From assembly GCA_044870295.1 (NCBI GenBank), contig JBIOYQ010000180.1, positions 1-9,411 on the forward strand: 9,411 bases of DNA. Reading direction: 5' to 3'. A program made the translations under genes and the position numbers. This document shows, in pieces, positions 1-6,424 of this stretch. Within the stretch, counting starts at the first letter, position 1; each line of letters starts with the position of its first letter. The notes below the pieces were generated by a model. The model searched no databases, was not told the origin of the DNA, and worked only from the letters and a program-made list of their open reading frames with translations. This DNA is from AC-52 sp044870295 (GTDB taxonomy: Bacteria; Actinomycetota; UBA4738).

Positions 1-2
1 CC

Positions 3-728
3 GGGGCAACGGCGCTGAAGGGCGTGATCACCGATCCGCGCGATCTCGGGATCGATCCCCCGAACGTGGACGTGCCCAAGCCGCTGATCGACGACTACAT
101 GCTGATCGCTCCCCCACCGGCCGACGAGGCCGCCAAGGTGCAGGTGTTCCGGGGGCGCAACATCAAGCCGCCGCCCCTCCCTCCCGACCTCCCCGAGTCG
201 CTCACCGGCAAGGTCCTCATCGTGCTGGGCGACAACATCTCCACGGGGTCCATGTCACCGGACGGCGTGCTGGTGATGCAGGAACGGTCCAACATCCCCG
301 CCATCGCCGAGTACTGCTTCCGCAAGGAGGACCCGGACTTCGTGAACCGGGCGAAGGCGTGGGGCGGCGGGTTCATCGTGGCAGGCGACAACTACGGTCA
401 GGGATCGTCACGCGAGCACGCGGCGTTGGCGCCGCTCCAGCTGGGTGTGCGCGCGGTGTTCGCCAAAGCCTTCCACCGGATCCACCGCCGCAACTTGATC
501 AACAACGGCATCGTGCCGCTGGTGGTCGACGACACCTTGCATTCGAAGGGGGCGATCGGCCAGGAGTGGACACTGCCGCAGATCCGGGAGGAGCTGGCAG
601 GGGGATCACCGACCGTCACCCTCCAGGTGGAGGGGGGCGACTACCCGGTGGGGGCGACGTTCACGGACCACGAACGCGGCCAGCTCCTGGCCGGTGGCCT
701 CCTCAGATACCTGAAGTCGAAGGCCTGA
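3..728 (+). CDS. Aconitase-family hydro-lyase, C-terminal part (truncated by the left edge)
   Basis: The reading frame is already open at the window start, so the GTG at 24 is internal and the true start lies upstream; 241 codons are visible. The fragment ends the 4Fe-4S catalytic region and contains the whole swivel domain. The hallmark GSSREHAALAP lies at fragment residues 134-144; its first Ser and its Arg match the catalytic Ser and substrate-binding Arg of aconitases. It is followed by an FHRIHRRNLINNGIVPL stretch, also typical. Aconitases interconvert citrate and isocitrate in the cytoplasmic TCA cycle. The compact swivel domain resembles the short (about 640-residue) bacterial aconitases rather than the 900-residue AcnA type. 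Oddity: the usual GDxITTDHIxPAG motif reads GDNISTGSMSPDG here (nt 228-266), so the conserved Asp-His pair is replaced by Gly-Ser. A related hydro-lyase (homoaconitase or isopropylmalate isomerase-like) cannot be excluded without the N-terminal half. Confidence 0.88.
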   Translation, partial: GATALKGVITDPRDLGIDPPNVDVPKPLIDDYMLIAPPPADEAAKVQVFRGRNIKPPPLPPDLPESLTGKVLIVLGDNISTGSMSPDGVLVMQERSNIPAIAEYCFRKEDPDFVNRAKAWGGGFIVAGDNYGQGSSREHAALAPLQLGVRAVFAKAFHRIHRRNLINNGIVPLVVDDTLHSKGAIGQEWTLPQIREELAGGSPTVTLQVEGGDYPVGATFTDHERGQLLAGGLLRYLKSKA

Positions 729-765
729 GAGTCGATATCCAAGGAAAGACGCATCCACCCTCCGG

Positions 766-771
766 TAGACT
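766..771 (+). promoter_or_regulatory. Probable -10 box (TAGACT) for the cphBA operon
   Basis: TAGACT fits the TANNNT -10 pattern and ends 10 bases before the cphB ATG at 782. Transcription would start about 3 bases before the ATG, giving a nearly leaderless mRNA. This agrees with the absence of a Shine-Dalgarno near that ATG; the only purine-rich run, GGAAAG, lies more than 30 bases upstream. No clear -35 element is visible. Confidence 0.45.
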
Positions 772-781
772 GGCCAGCCGA

Positions 782-1777
782 ATGACCGACGGGAAGCCTT
801 CGATCCATGCCGTCCCCGCTCCTCCGCAGGGGGCGGGGCCGGTGATGATCATCGGGGGAGCGGAGGACAAGCTTCGCGACCGGGTCATCCTGTCGAGGTT
901 CGTCCAGCTGGCGGGCGGCCAGGACGCCAAGATCGTGGTCATCAGCACCGCCTCCAGCCTGGGCGACGAGGCCACCCAGCTCTACCGCGAGCTGTTCACC
1001 CACATGGGCGCGGGCCGCATCGACGGTCTCCGGCCGGTCACCCGGGACGAGGCGAACAGCCCGGAGGCCGCGCACTTCGTGGACGCGGCCACCGGCGTCT
1101 TCCTGACGGGCGGGAACCAGCTCAGGCTGGCCTCGGTGGTCGGCGGCACCGCCCTCGGAGCCGCTCTGATCCGGGCGCACGAGCGCGGCGTGGTCATCGC
1201 GGGGACGTCGGCCGGGGCCAGCGCGGTCAGCACCCACATGATGGCGTTCGGAACGTCGGGAGCCACCCCGAAGAACCGGATGGCGCAGATCTCGGCGGGC
1301 CTGGGGATCCTCCGCGGCCTCGTCGTCGACCAGCACTTCGAACAGCGCACCCGCCTAGGACGTCTGTTGGCGGTCGTCGCGCAGTCGCCCTCGCTGGTCG
1401 GGGTCGGCCTGGACGAGGACACGGCCGCGATCGTGTGGTCCGATCAGACGCTCGAGGTGATCGGACGCGGAGCGGTGACGCTCGTGGACGGTTCGGAGGT
1501 GGTCACGGACGCGTTCCAGGCAAAGGCCCACCGACCCATCATGGTCTCGGGCGCGAGGCTCCACTCCCTGCCGGCAGGCTATCGGTTCGATCTCGGTTCG
1601 CGGTCGCTGATCGCCGCCGACGACGCCCCCACCGAGCGCGAAGTCAAGGGCGCGGAGACCGCTCGCCGGCGCCTGCGGCGCGTGTCGCGCGAGATCGCGG
1701 CCGAGGGTGCGGACAGCTTCACGATCGACCGGAAGCGGGCCAGGGGCAAGGAGCAGCTCCCCGAGGCCTCGGAGTAG
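782..1777 (+). CDS. cphB: Cyanophycinase (peptidase family S51)
   Basis: This 331-residue protein is a cytoplasmic serine exopeptidase that cuts cyanophycin, multi-L-arginyl-poly-L-aspartate, into beta-Asp-Arg dipeptides. Visible family features in order are MIIGGAED (22-29), TGGNQ (109-113), the nucleophile elbow GTSAGAS with Ser143 as the likely catalytic Ser, VDQHF with His185 as the likely catalytic His, and a following GVGLDEDTA segment. The ATG at 782 is the only good start between the upstream gene and the conserved core; it gives a roughly 20-residue Pro-rich lead-in. After the usual family end (around residue 280) there is a tail of about 50 residues rich in Arg, Lys and Glu, which makes the protein longer than typical cyanophycinases. 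It is separated from cphA by 4 bp, so the two are surely co-transcribed. The isoaspartyl dipeptidase needed to finish degradation is not in the window. Confidence 0.93.
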   Translation: MTDGKPSIHAVPAPPQGAGPVMIIGGAEDKLRDRVILSRFVQLAGGQDAKIVVISTASSLGDEATQLYRELFTHMGAGRIDGLRPVTRDEANSPEAAHFVDAATGVFLTGGNQLRLASVVGGTALGAALIRAHERGVVIAGTSAGASAVSTHMMAFGTSGATPKNRMAQISAGLGILRGLVVDQHFEQRTRLGRLLAVVAQSPSLVGVGLDEDTAAIVWSDQTLEVIGRGAVTLVDGSEVVTDAFQAKAHRPIMVSGARLHSLPAGYRFDLGSRSLIAADDAPTEREVKGAETARRRLRRVSREIAAEGADSFTIDRKRARGKEQLPEASE

Positions 1778-1784
1778 GTCGGTG
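1771..1784 (+). promoter_or_regulatory. Shine-Dalgarno that sets the cphA start
   Basis: GGAG at 1771-1774 lies inside the last codons of cphB, and after a 7-base spacer comes GTG at 1782. This is a well-placed ribosome binding site, and it favours GTG 1782 over the upstream in-frame GTG at 1707, which would sit inside cphB. The short distance suggests translational coupling of the two genes. Confidence 0.75.
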
Positions 1785-4637
1785 GCCGAGTCCAGGACCC
1801 GCAGTTCGTCCGAGCGGAAGAAGGCCAAGCATGAGCCCGAGTCCGAGAAGCCGCCGGCACGACCCGATCTGAAGATCGTCGAGATCCACGTCTTCCGAGG
1901 ACCCAACTTCTGGTCCTACGAGCCGTGCATCCGGATGCTCGTGGACCTCGGCTCGTTGGAGCACTGGCCCTCCAACACGCTCAAGGGCTTCAACGAAGGG
2001 CTGCTGGAGATGCTCCCGGGCCTCCGGGACCATTCGTGTTCGCTGGGCCGCCCCGGCGGGTTCGTGGAGCGGCTCGAGGAGGGTACGTGGGCTGGCCACG
2101 TCGCCGAACACGTCGCCCTGCAGCTCCAGCGCGAGACCGGGATCCACGTCCCGCGCGGCAAGACCCGCAGCGCCGGGAAGCCCGGTCAGTACAACGTCAT
2201 CTACGGCTACGGCGAGGAGAGCGTCGGGCTGACCGCCGGGAAGCTCGCCGTTCGCCTGGTCGACCACCTGGTGGAGCCCGACCCCGAGTTCGATTTCCTG
2301 GACGAGCTGGAGGACCTCATCCGGCTGTCCGAACGCCGAGCCTTCGGACCCTCGACCCAGGCCTTGGCGGACGAGGCGGCCGACCGCGACATCCCGTGGA
2401 TCCGGTTGAACGAGGCCTCGCTGGTGCAGCTCGGCCAGGGCAAATACCAAAAGCGCATCCGGGCCACCATGACCTCACTCACCGGGGCGTTGGCCGTCGA
2501 CATCGCGGGCGACAAGAAGCTGACCACGCAGTTGCTGGCGGCGGCGGGCCTCCCGGTCCCCCGGTCGGAAATCGTGCGGACCGAGGACGAGGCGGTCGCC
2601 GCGGCGAAGCGCATCGGCTTTCCCGTGGTGACCAAGCCGATCGACGGGAATCACGGGCGGGGCGTGATGCTGGATCTTCGGGACGAGCGCGCCGTTCGAA
2701 CCGCGTACACGAAGTCGATGGCGGAGGCCAGGCGGCCGCAGGTCGTGGTGGAGAGCTACGTGACCGGCCAGGACTACCGAGTGCTGGTGGTGGACGGGCG
2801 GATGGTGGCGGTGGCGCAGCGCATCCCCGCGCACGTGATCGGGGACGGCCAGCACACCGTGCGCGAGCTGGTCGACCAGACGAACCAGGACCCCCGCCGA
2901 GGCATCGGGCACGAGAAGGTGCTCACCAAGATCAAGGTCGACGAGACGGCGATTGAGCTCGTCCGCAAGCAGGGGTTCGAGCTCGACGACGTGCCTCCGA
3001 AGGACCAGATGGTGAAGCTGGCCTCCACCGGCAACATGTCGACCGGTGGGATCTCCATCGACCGGACCTGGGAGGCGCACGAAGAGAATGTCGAGGTGGC
3101 GGAGGAGGCCGCGCGGGTGGTCGGGCTGGACGTTGCCGGCATCGACGTCCTGACCCCCGACATCTCGCAGCCCGTCCGGGAGACGGGAGGCGCCATCGTC
3201 GAAGTGAACGCGGCACCCGGCTTCCGGATGCACACCAACCCCACCGAGGGTGATCCGCAATACATCGCCAAGCCCGTGATCGACATGCTGTTCCCGCCGG
3301 GTTCGCCCTCTCGCATCCCGATCGTGTCGGTGACCGGTTCGAACGGCAAGACGACGACCGTCCGGATGATCAGCCACATCATGAAGGGCATGGGCCACAA
3401 GGTCGGCATGACCTCGACCGACGGGATCTACATGGACGAGCGGCTGGTGAAGCGGGCCGACGCGTCCGGACCGAAGTCCGCGCAGATGGTGCTGCAGAAC
3501 CCGCGGGTGGACTTCGCCGTGTTCGAGGTGGCCCGGGGCGGGATCCTGCGCGAAGGGCTCGGGTACGACCGCAACGACATCGCGGTGGTCACCAACGTGA
3601 CCGGCGACCACCTCGGGCTGAAGGACGTCGTCTCGATCAAGCAACTGGCCGCGGTGAAGCGGGTCGTGGTCGAAGCCGTGCCTCGGACCGGCTTCGCCAT
3701 GCTCAACGCGGACGATCCGCTGGTCGCGGACATGCGCAAGCATTGCTCGGGGTCGGTCATCTTCTTCTCCATGGAGGAAGAGAACGACCTGGTGGAACGG
3801 TGGGTCCGTCGAGGCGGCAAGGCGGTGACGCTCCAGAAGCAGCCGCGCGGCGAGATGATGGTGATCCGCGAGGGACGGCGGACCATGCCGATCGGATGGG
3901 TGCACCAGCTTCCCGCCACGTTCGAAGGACGGGCCCGGATGATGGTGGCGAACGCCCTGGCCGCGGCCGGCGCCGCGCACGCCGCCGGGGCCCACCTGCA
4001 CGACATCCGACAGGGGCTGCGTTCCTTCAACACCTCTATCTATCAGGCACCCGGTCGCTTGAACCTGTTCGACCTGAACGGGGTGCGCGTGCTGATCGAC
4101 TACGCGCACAACGCGCACGGGCTGGAGACCGTCGGCGACTTCGTCGAGCGCATGACCTCCTCCATCCCCATCGGAGCGCCACCCGGGACGCCGACCTGGC
4201 AGGCGAACCTGAAGATGGCCGTGATCGCGACGCCGGGCGACCGGCGGGACGAGGACATGCACGATCTCGGGAAGGTGGCTGCCCGGTACTTCGACGACAT
4301 CATCATCAGGGAGGATGTGAACCCGCGGGGGCGCAAGCGGGGCGAGATCGCCGAGCAGATCCTCCTCGGAGTCCAGCAGGGCATGCGGGCCGGACACCGC
4401 GTGGGCCACGTCGAGATCGTCCTCGACGAGATGGAGGCGGCCAAGCGGGCACTCTCCAGAGCCCGCCCCGGAGACCTCGTCGTCCTGTGCGTCGACTACG
4501 CGACCGAGGTGTGGAAGGAGCTCGAAGCCCGCAAGCTCCAGGCGACACCCATGCCGTTCAGCGAACCGACCGGGAACGGGCAGATCGAGCCCGCGGGCGG
4601 AGACCCCGACCTGATCGAGTTCGGCGTGGGGCTGTAG
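1782..4637 (+). CDS. cphA: Cyanophycin synthetase
   Basis: This cytoplasmic enzyme of 951 residues builds cyanophycin from Asp and Arg with two ATP-dependent modules. Domain order matches CphA1. The N-terminal domain begins with LKIVEIHVFRGPN (from residue 30). The ATP-grasp module carries the glycine loop GNHGRG (289-294) and the metal-binding EVN (474-476). The Mur-ligase-like module has the P-loop GSNGKTTT (519-526), then EVARGGILREGLGYD, NVTGDHLGLKD and DYAHNAHG (773-780). The intact P-loop argues for a full CphA1 rather than the degenerate CphA2 type. The GTG start at 1782 is supported by a Shine-Dalgarno. The protein is longer than the usual 870-900 residues. The surplus includes about 29 Ser/Arg/Lys/Glu-rich N-terminal residues and a hydrophilic C-terminal tail ending in an acidic stretch. 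It follows cphB by 4 bp, so synthesis and breakdown enzymes are expressed together. Confidence 0.95.
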   Translation: MAESRTRSSSERKKAKHEPESEKPPARPDLKIVEIHVFRGPNFWSYEPCIRMLVDLGSLEHWPSNTLKGFNEGLLEMLPGLRDHSCSLGRPGGFVERLEEGTWAGHVAEHVALQLQRETGIHVPRGKTRSAGKPGQYNVIYGYGEESVGLTAGKLAVRLVDHLVEPDPEFDFLDELEDLIRLSERRAFGPSTQALADEAADRDIPWIRLNEASLVQLGQGKYQKRIRATMTSLTGALAVDIAGDKKLTTQLLAAAGLPVPRSEIVRTEDEAVAAAKRIGFPVVTKPIDGNHGRGVMLDLRDERAVRTAYTKSMAEARRPQVVVESYVTGQDYRVLVVDGRMVAVAQRIPAHVIGDGQHTVRELVDQTNQDPRRGIGHEKVLTKIKVDETAIELVRKQGFELDDVPPKDQMVKLASTGNMSTGGISIDRTWEAHEENVEVAEEAARVVGLDVAGIDVLTPDISQPVRETGGAIVEVNAAPGFRMHTNPTEGDPQYIAKPVIDMLFPPGSPSRIPIVSVTGSNGKTTTVRMISHIMKGMGHKVGMTSTDGIYMDERLVKRADASGPKSAQMVLQNPRVDFAVFEVARGGILREGLGYDRNDIAVVTNVTGDHLGLKDVVSIKQLAAVKRVVVEAVPRTGFAMLNADDPLVADMRKHCSGSVIFFSMEEENDLVERWVRRGGKAVTLQKQPRGEMMVIREGRRTMPIGWVHQLPATFEGRARMMVANALAAAGAAHAAGAHLHDIRQGLRSFNTSIYQAPGRLNLFDLNGVRVLIDYAHNAHGLETVGDFVERMTSSIPIGAPPGTPTWQANLKMAVIATPGDRRDEDMHDLGKVAARYFDDIIIREDVNPRGRKRGEIAEQILLGVQQGMRAGHRVGHVEIVLDEMEAAKRALSRARPGDLVVLCVDYATEVWKELEARKLQATPMPFSEPTGNGQIEPAGGDPDLIEFGVGL

Positions 4638-4698
4638 CGAACCCGAGCTCTTCTCCAGTTCGTCATCACCGGTTCAGTCCCTCGTAAGGACTCGCCAG

Positions 4699-4704
4699 TA
4701 GCGT
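4699..4704 (+). promoter_or_regulatory. Possible -10 box for the small exported protein
   Basis: TAGCGT fits TANNNT and lies 37 bases before the ATG at 4742. A TTCAGT 20 bases upstream (4673-4678) could be a poor -35 element. A weak hairpin, AGTCC and GGACT arms with a 7-base loop (4676-4692), overlaps this region and may be fortuitous. No convincing terminator is seen after cphA, so read-through from cphBA is also possible. Confidence 0.3.
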
Positions 4705-4730
4705 CGCTCGCGTGCGTCCCTCGATGTGAG

Positions 4731-4736
4731 AGGAGG
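4731..4736 (+). promoter_or_regulatory. Strong Shine-Dalgarno (AGGAGG)
   Basis: A perfect AGGAGG lies 5 bases before the ATG at 4742. It fixes the start of the small exported protein and contrasts with the neighbours that lack such a site. Confidence 0.8.
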
Positions 4737-4741
4737 CTTCC

Positions 4742-5134
4742 ATGCGGAGAGTCTTCGCGTCCCTGTTGGTGATCGGAGGGCTGACCGTTGGTCTGGCAGG
4801 CCAAGCGTCGGCCATGACCACGAAGAGCACGCTGTACCACGACGGCGACGTCGTTCGAACCGTGGTGAACCCGTCCCGACTTCCGAAGGGCGGGAGTGAC
4901 CCGTTCTACTCGGTGACGAACGGCGTGGAAGGCCAGCTCGGCATCGCCGGAGTGGCTCCCGGCGACGGCCCGTACCACGGTGGGGCCTGGGCCGTGAACA
5001 TGGTGACGTTCAACGCAGGCGTGACGCCGTACCTGCTGACCTCCGACGAGGCGGTCTTCGCGGCCGAAGCCTCTGGCGACGTGACCGTCACTCGGGTTCC
5101 CGAAGCGGACTTCCGCTGCCCGATCCTTCCGTAG
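4742..5134 (+). CDS. Small exported protein of unknown function
   Basis: This 130-residue protein starts with a classical Sec signal peptide: Arg2-Arg3, a hydrophobic core at about 5-20, and QASA before a likely cleavage after Ala24. The mature chain is about 106 residues with no further membrane segment. It contains the stretches LYHDGDVVRTVV, YHGGAWAVNMVTF and RVPEADFRCPILP, which look like constrained, conserved motifs; the single mature Cys is near the C-terminus. I do not recognise a functional family and assign no activity. The product is presumably released outside the membrane or into the cell wall, since there is no lipobox or sorting signal. The gene has a strong ribosome binding site and is followed by a GC-rich hairpin, so it looks like a separately expressed single gene. 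A link to cyanophycin metabolism is not supported by the sequence. Confidence 0.8.
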   Translation: MRRVFASLLVIGGLTVGLAGQASAMTTKSTLYHDGDVVRTVVNPSRLPKGGSDPFYSVTNGVEGQLGIAGVAPGDGPYHGGAWAVNMVTFNAGVTPYLLTSDEAVFAAEASGDVTVTRVPEADFRCPILP

Positions 5135-5154
5135 TTCGGCTCGATTCCCATGAT

Positions 5155-5185
5155 CGAGGCGCCGGGCCGTGAGCCCGGCGCCTCG
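5155..5185. terminator. Perfect 13-bp hairpin between convergent genes
   Basis: The arms at 5155-5167 and 5173-5185 are perfectly complementary, nearly all G/C, and enclose a 5-base loop (CGTGA). The hairpin lies between the stop of the small exported protein (5134) and the stop of the beta-propeller gene (5187), so it can end transcripts from both sides. No T-tract follows on either strand, so it is a U-less terminator candidate of the kind often proposed for high-GC genomes. Confidence 0.75.
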
Positions 5186-5186
5186 C

Positions 5187-6374
5187 TCAGAGGTTCAACT
5201 CCAGACCGTAGACCACGCCCTGGAAGGATCCGGTCGAGCCCGCGCACCACACACGGACTCGGTTGCCCCGGCGCAAGGAGGTGCAGGAGAGCATCTCGGC
5301 TCCGGTGTCGGCGTCCAGGCTCCAGGTCTGCCCACCGTCCTTGGTCAGGTACATGCCGCCCACGCCGGAGAAGAGATCGCCGCCGGCCGCCCAACCGATT
5401 CGTGATGTGAGGAACTCGATGTCCCGAACCGGCCATGGCGAGTGGAGCGTCCGCTCCGACCAGGTGGCCCCGCCATCGGTCGTCCGATACACCCAGCCCT
5501 CCACCTCGGGCGAGATGGTGCCCCCGCCCACCCATCCGTGTTGGTGGTCCACGTATTCGACCGCGCCGTCGAACACGGGGTCCACCGGCGGCTCGCACGT
5601 CCAGTTCGCCCCACCCGAGAGGCTGGTGCACTCGGTGATGCCGGAGATGTAGGCGGTGAGGTCCGGAAGGAGGGTGAAGTCGGCCCCGAACCATCCACCG
5701 TCGGGGTCGGGGATCGAGCTGGTCCAGTCCCCTTCAGCCTGGCCGCCGGTGGACGTGAGCTGCACCTTGTTGGCCGCATCCAGGTTCACCAGATCGACCA
5801 CCAACCCGTCCTGGGTGCCGGCGAACCGGACGCGGTTGGCCCAGCCCTGGTCCGCGAGCAGGATGTCAGCAGACCACGTGGCGCCACCGTCGTCGGTCCA
5901 TCTCGCCAAGGCGGTGAACGCCGCGTTGTCGAACCCGGAGATGACGACCTGGTCCGTGCTCAGCGCGTCTACGCCGTACCAGTAGTAGGGGAAGCCCAGG
6001 TTGAGCACCGACGTCCAGGTTCGCCCGCCGTCCGTGGTCTTCCACACCTGGCCCAGCTCGGCGACGGCGTAGCCGATCCTCGGGGTGGCGAAGGAGATGT
6101 CACGTACCACCGCGCCGGGGATGGTGGCCAACAGATGCCAAGCAGGTGCCCCCGGGCTCACCTTGGCGACGGGCACCGGGACCGAACGCTGCGCCGGCCG
6201 GACCGCGCCGAGCTCTCGACCCGGGCCGAGGACCGGCGAGCGCGAGGAGATGTACCGGACCAATCCCGGGGCCGTCCCGTGACCGCGGGTCGCCGTGGCG
6301 CCCGGCCCGGAGGCGAGGACCGCCGTGAGGATCGCCAGACCGGCCGCTCCGATTCGCCATGGATGGAATGCCAC
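5187..6374 (-). CDS. Exported BNR/Ycf48-like beta-propeller protein
   Basis: The 395-residue protein begins with a signal peptide: Arg7, a hydrophobic stretch at 8-22, and a likely cleavage after ATA at 28. A low-complexity Pro/Arg-rich linker follows (about 29-75), then a propeller with four Asp-box (BNR) repeats of the form S/T-x-D-x-G-x-T-W: TTDGGRTW 113-120, TDDGGATW 160-167, TTDGGATW 298-305 and TKDGGQTW 344-351. A degenerate copy, SGGANW, lies at 253-258. Such repeats occur in sialidases, sortilins and Ycf48-type assembly factors. The repeats alone do not show enzymatic activity, so I assign only a fold. Cys249/Cys260 and Cys364/Cys377 are spaced as if for disulfides, consistent with export. 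The GTG start at 6374 is supported by AAGGAGGG 4 bases upstream. It diverges from the glycosyltransferase gene. Confidence 0.82.
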   Translation of the reverse strand: MAFHPWRIGAAGLAILTAVLASGPGATATRGHGTAPGLVRYISSRSPVLGPGRELGAVRPAQRSVPVPVAKVSPGAPAWHLLATIPGAVVRDISFATPRIGYAVAELGQVWKTTDGGRTWTSVLNLGFPYYWYGVDALSTDQVVISGFDNAAFTALARWTDDGGATWSADILLADQGWANRVRFAGTQDGLVVDLVNLDAANKVQLTSTGGQAEGDWTSSIPDPDGGWFGADFTLLPDLTAYISGITECTSLSGGANWTCEPPVDPVFDGAVEYVDHQHGWVGGGTISPEVEGWVYRTTDGGATWSERTLHSPWPVRDIEFLTSRIGWAAGGDLFSGVGGMYLTKDGGQTWSLDADTGAEMLSCTSLRRGNRVRVWCAGSTGSFQGVVYGLELNL

Positions 6375-6378
6375 ACTG

Positions 6379-6386
6379 CCCTCCTT
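6379..6386 (-). promoter_or_regulatory. Shine-Dalgarno of the beta-propeller gene
   Basis: On the minus strand this reads AAGGAGGG and sits 4 bases before the GTG start at 6374. It decides the GTG start. Confidence 0.75.
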
Positions 6387-6403
6387 CGGTCTGATCGGGG
6401 AGG

Positions 6404-6409
6404 AATCTA
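6404..6409 (-). promoter_or_regulatory. Probable -10 box (TAGATT) for the beta-propeller gene
   Basis: On the minus strand TAGATT fits TANNNT. A start site about 7 bases downstream would leave a leader of about 20-25 bases that contains the Shine-Dalgarno. No clear -35 was found. The box lies 2 bp from the opposing -10 candidate of the glycosyltransferase gene. Confidence 0.4.
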
Positions 6410-6411
6410 CC

Positions 6412-6417
6412 TACACT
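6412..6417 (+). promoter_or_regulatory. Probable -10 box (TACACT) giving a leaderless glycosyltransferase mRNA
   Basis: TACACT fits TANNNT and is followed by exactly 7 bases before the GTG at 6425. This is the spacing expected if transcription starts on the first base of the start codon. The glycosyltransferase has no usable Shine-Dalgarno immediately upstream; the AGGA at 6401 is over 20 bases away. No -35 match is evident. Confidence 0.5.
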
Positions 6418-6424
6418 CGGCCTT

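Noticed and set aside
359..781. Upstream extension of the cphB frame into the aconitase gene
   Set aside because: The frame is open by chance; the translation there is Arg/Gly/Pro-rich and the conserved cyanophycinase core begins only after the ATG at 782.
1707..1781. Earlier GTG start for cphA inside cphB
   Set aside because: It would overlap cphB by about 70 bp and lacks the well-placed GGAG that precedes GTG 1782.
2475..4409. Long minus-strand open frame (644 codons) opposite cphA
   Set aside because: Its translation is rich in His, Arg, Asp and Gly with no recognisable domain, and it mirrors the codon pattern of cphA; high GC makes long antisense frames common.
4676..4692. Small hairpin downstream of cphA as a terminator
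   Set aside because: The stem is only 5 bp with a 7-base loop, has no T-tract, and overlaps a possible promoter.
5187..6374. Sialidase or photosystem II assembly factor assignment for the beta-propeller protein
   Set aside because: Asp-box repeats define only the fold; no sialidase active-site motif is seen, and nothing else in the window suggests photosynthesis.
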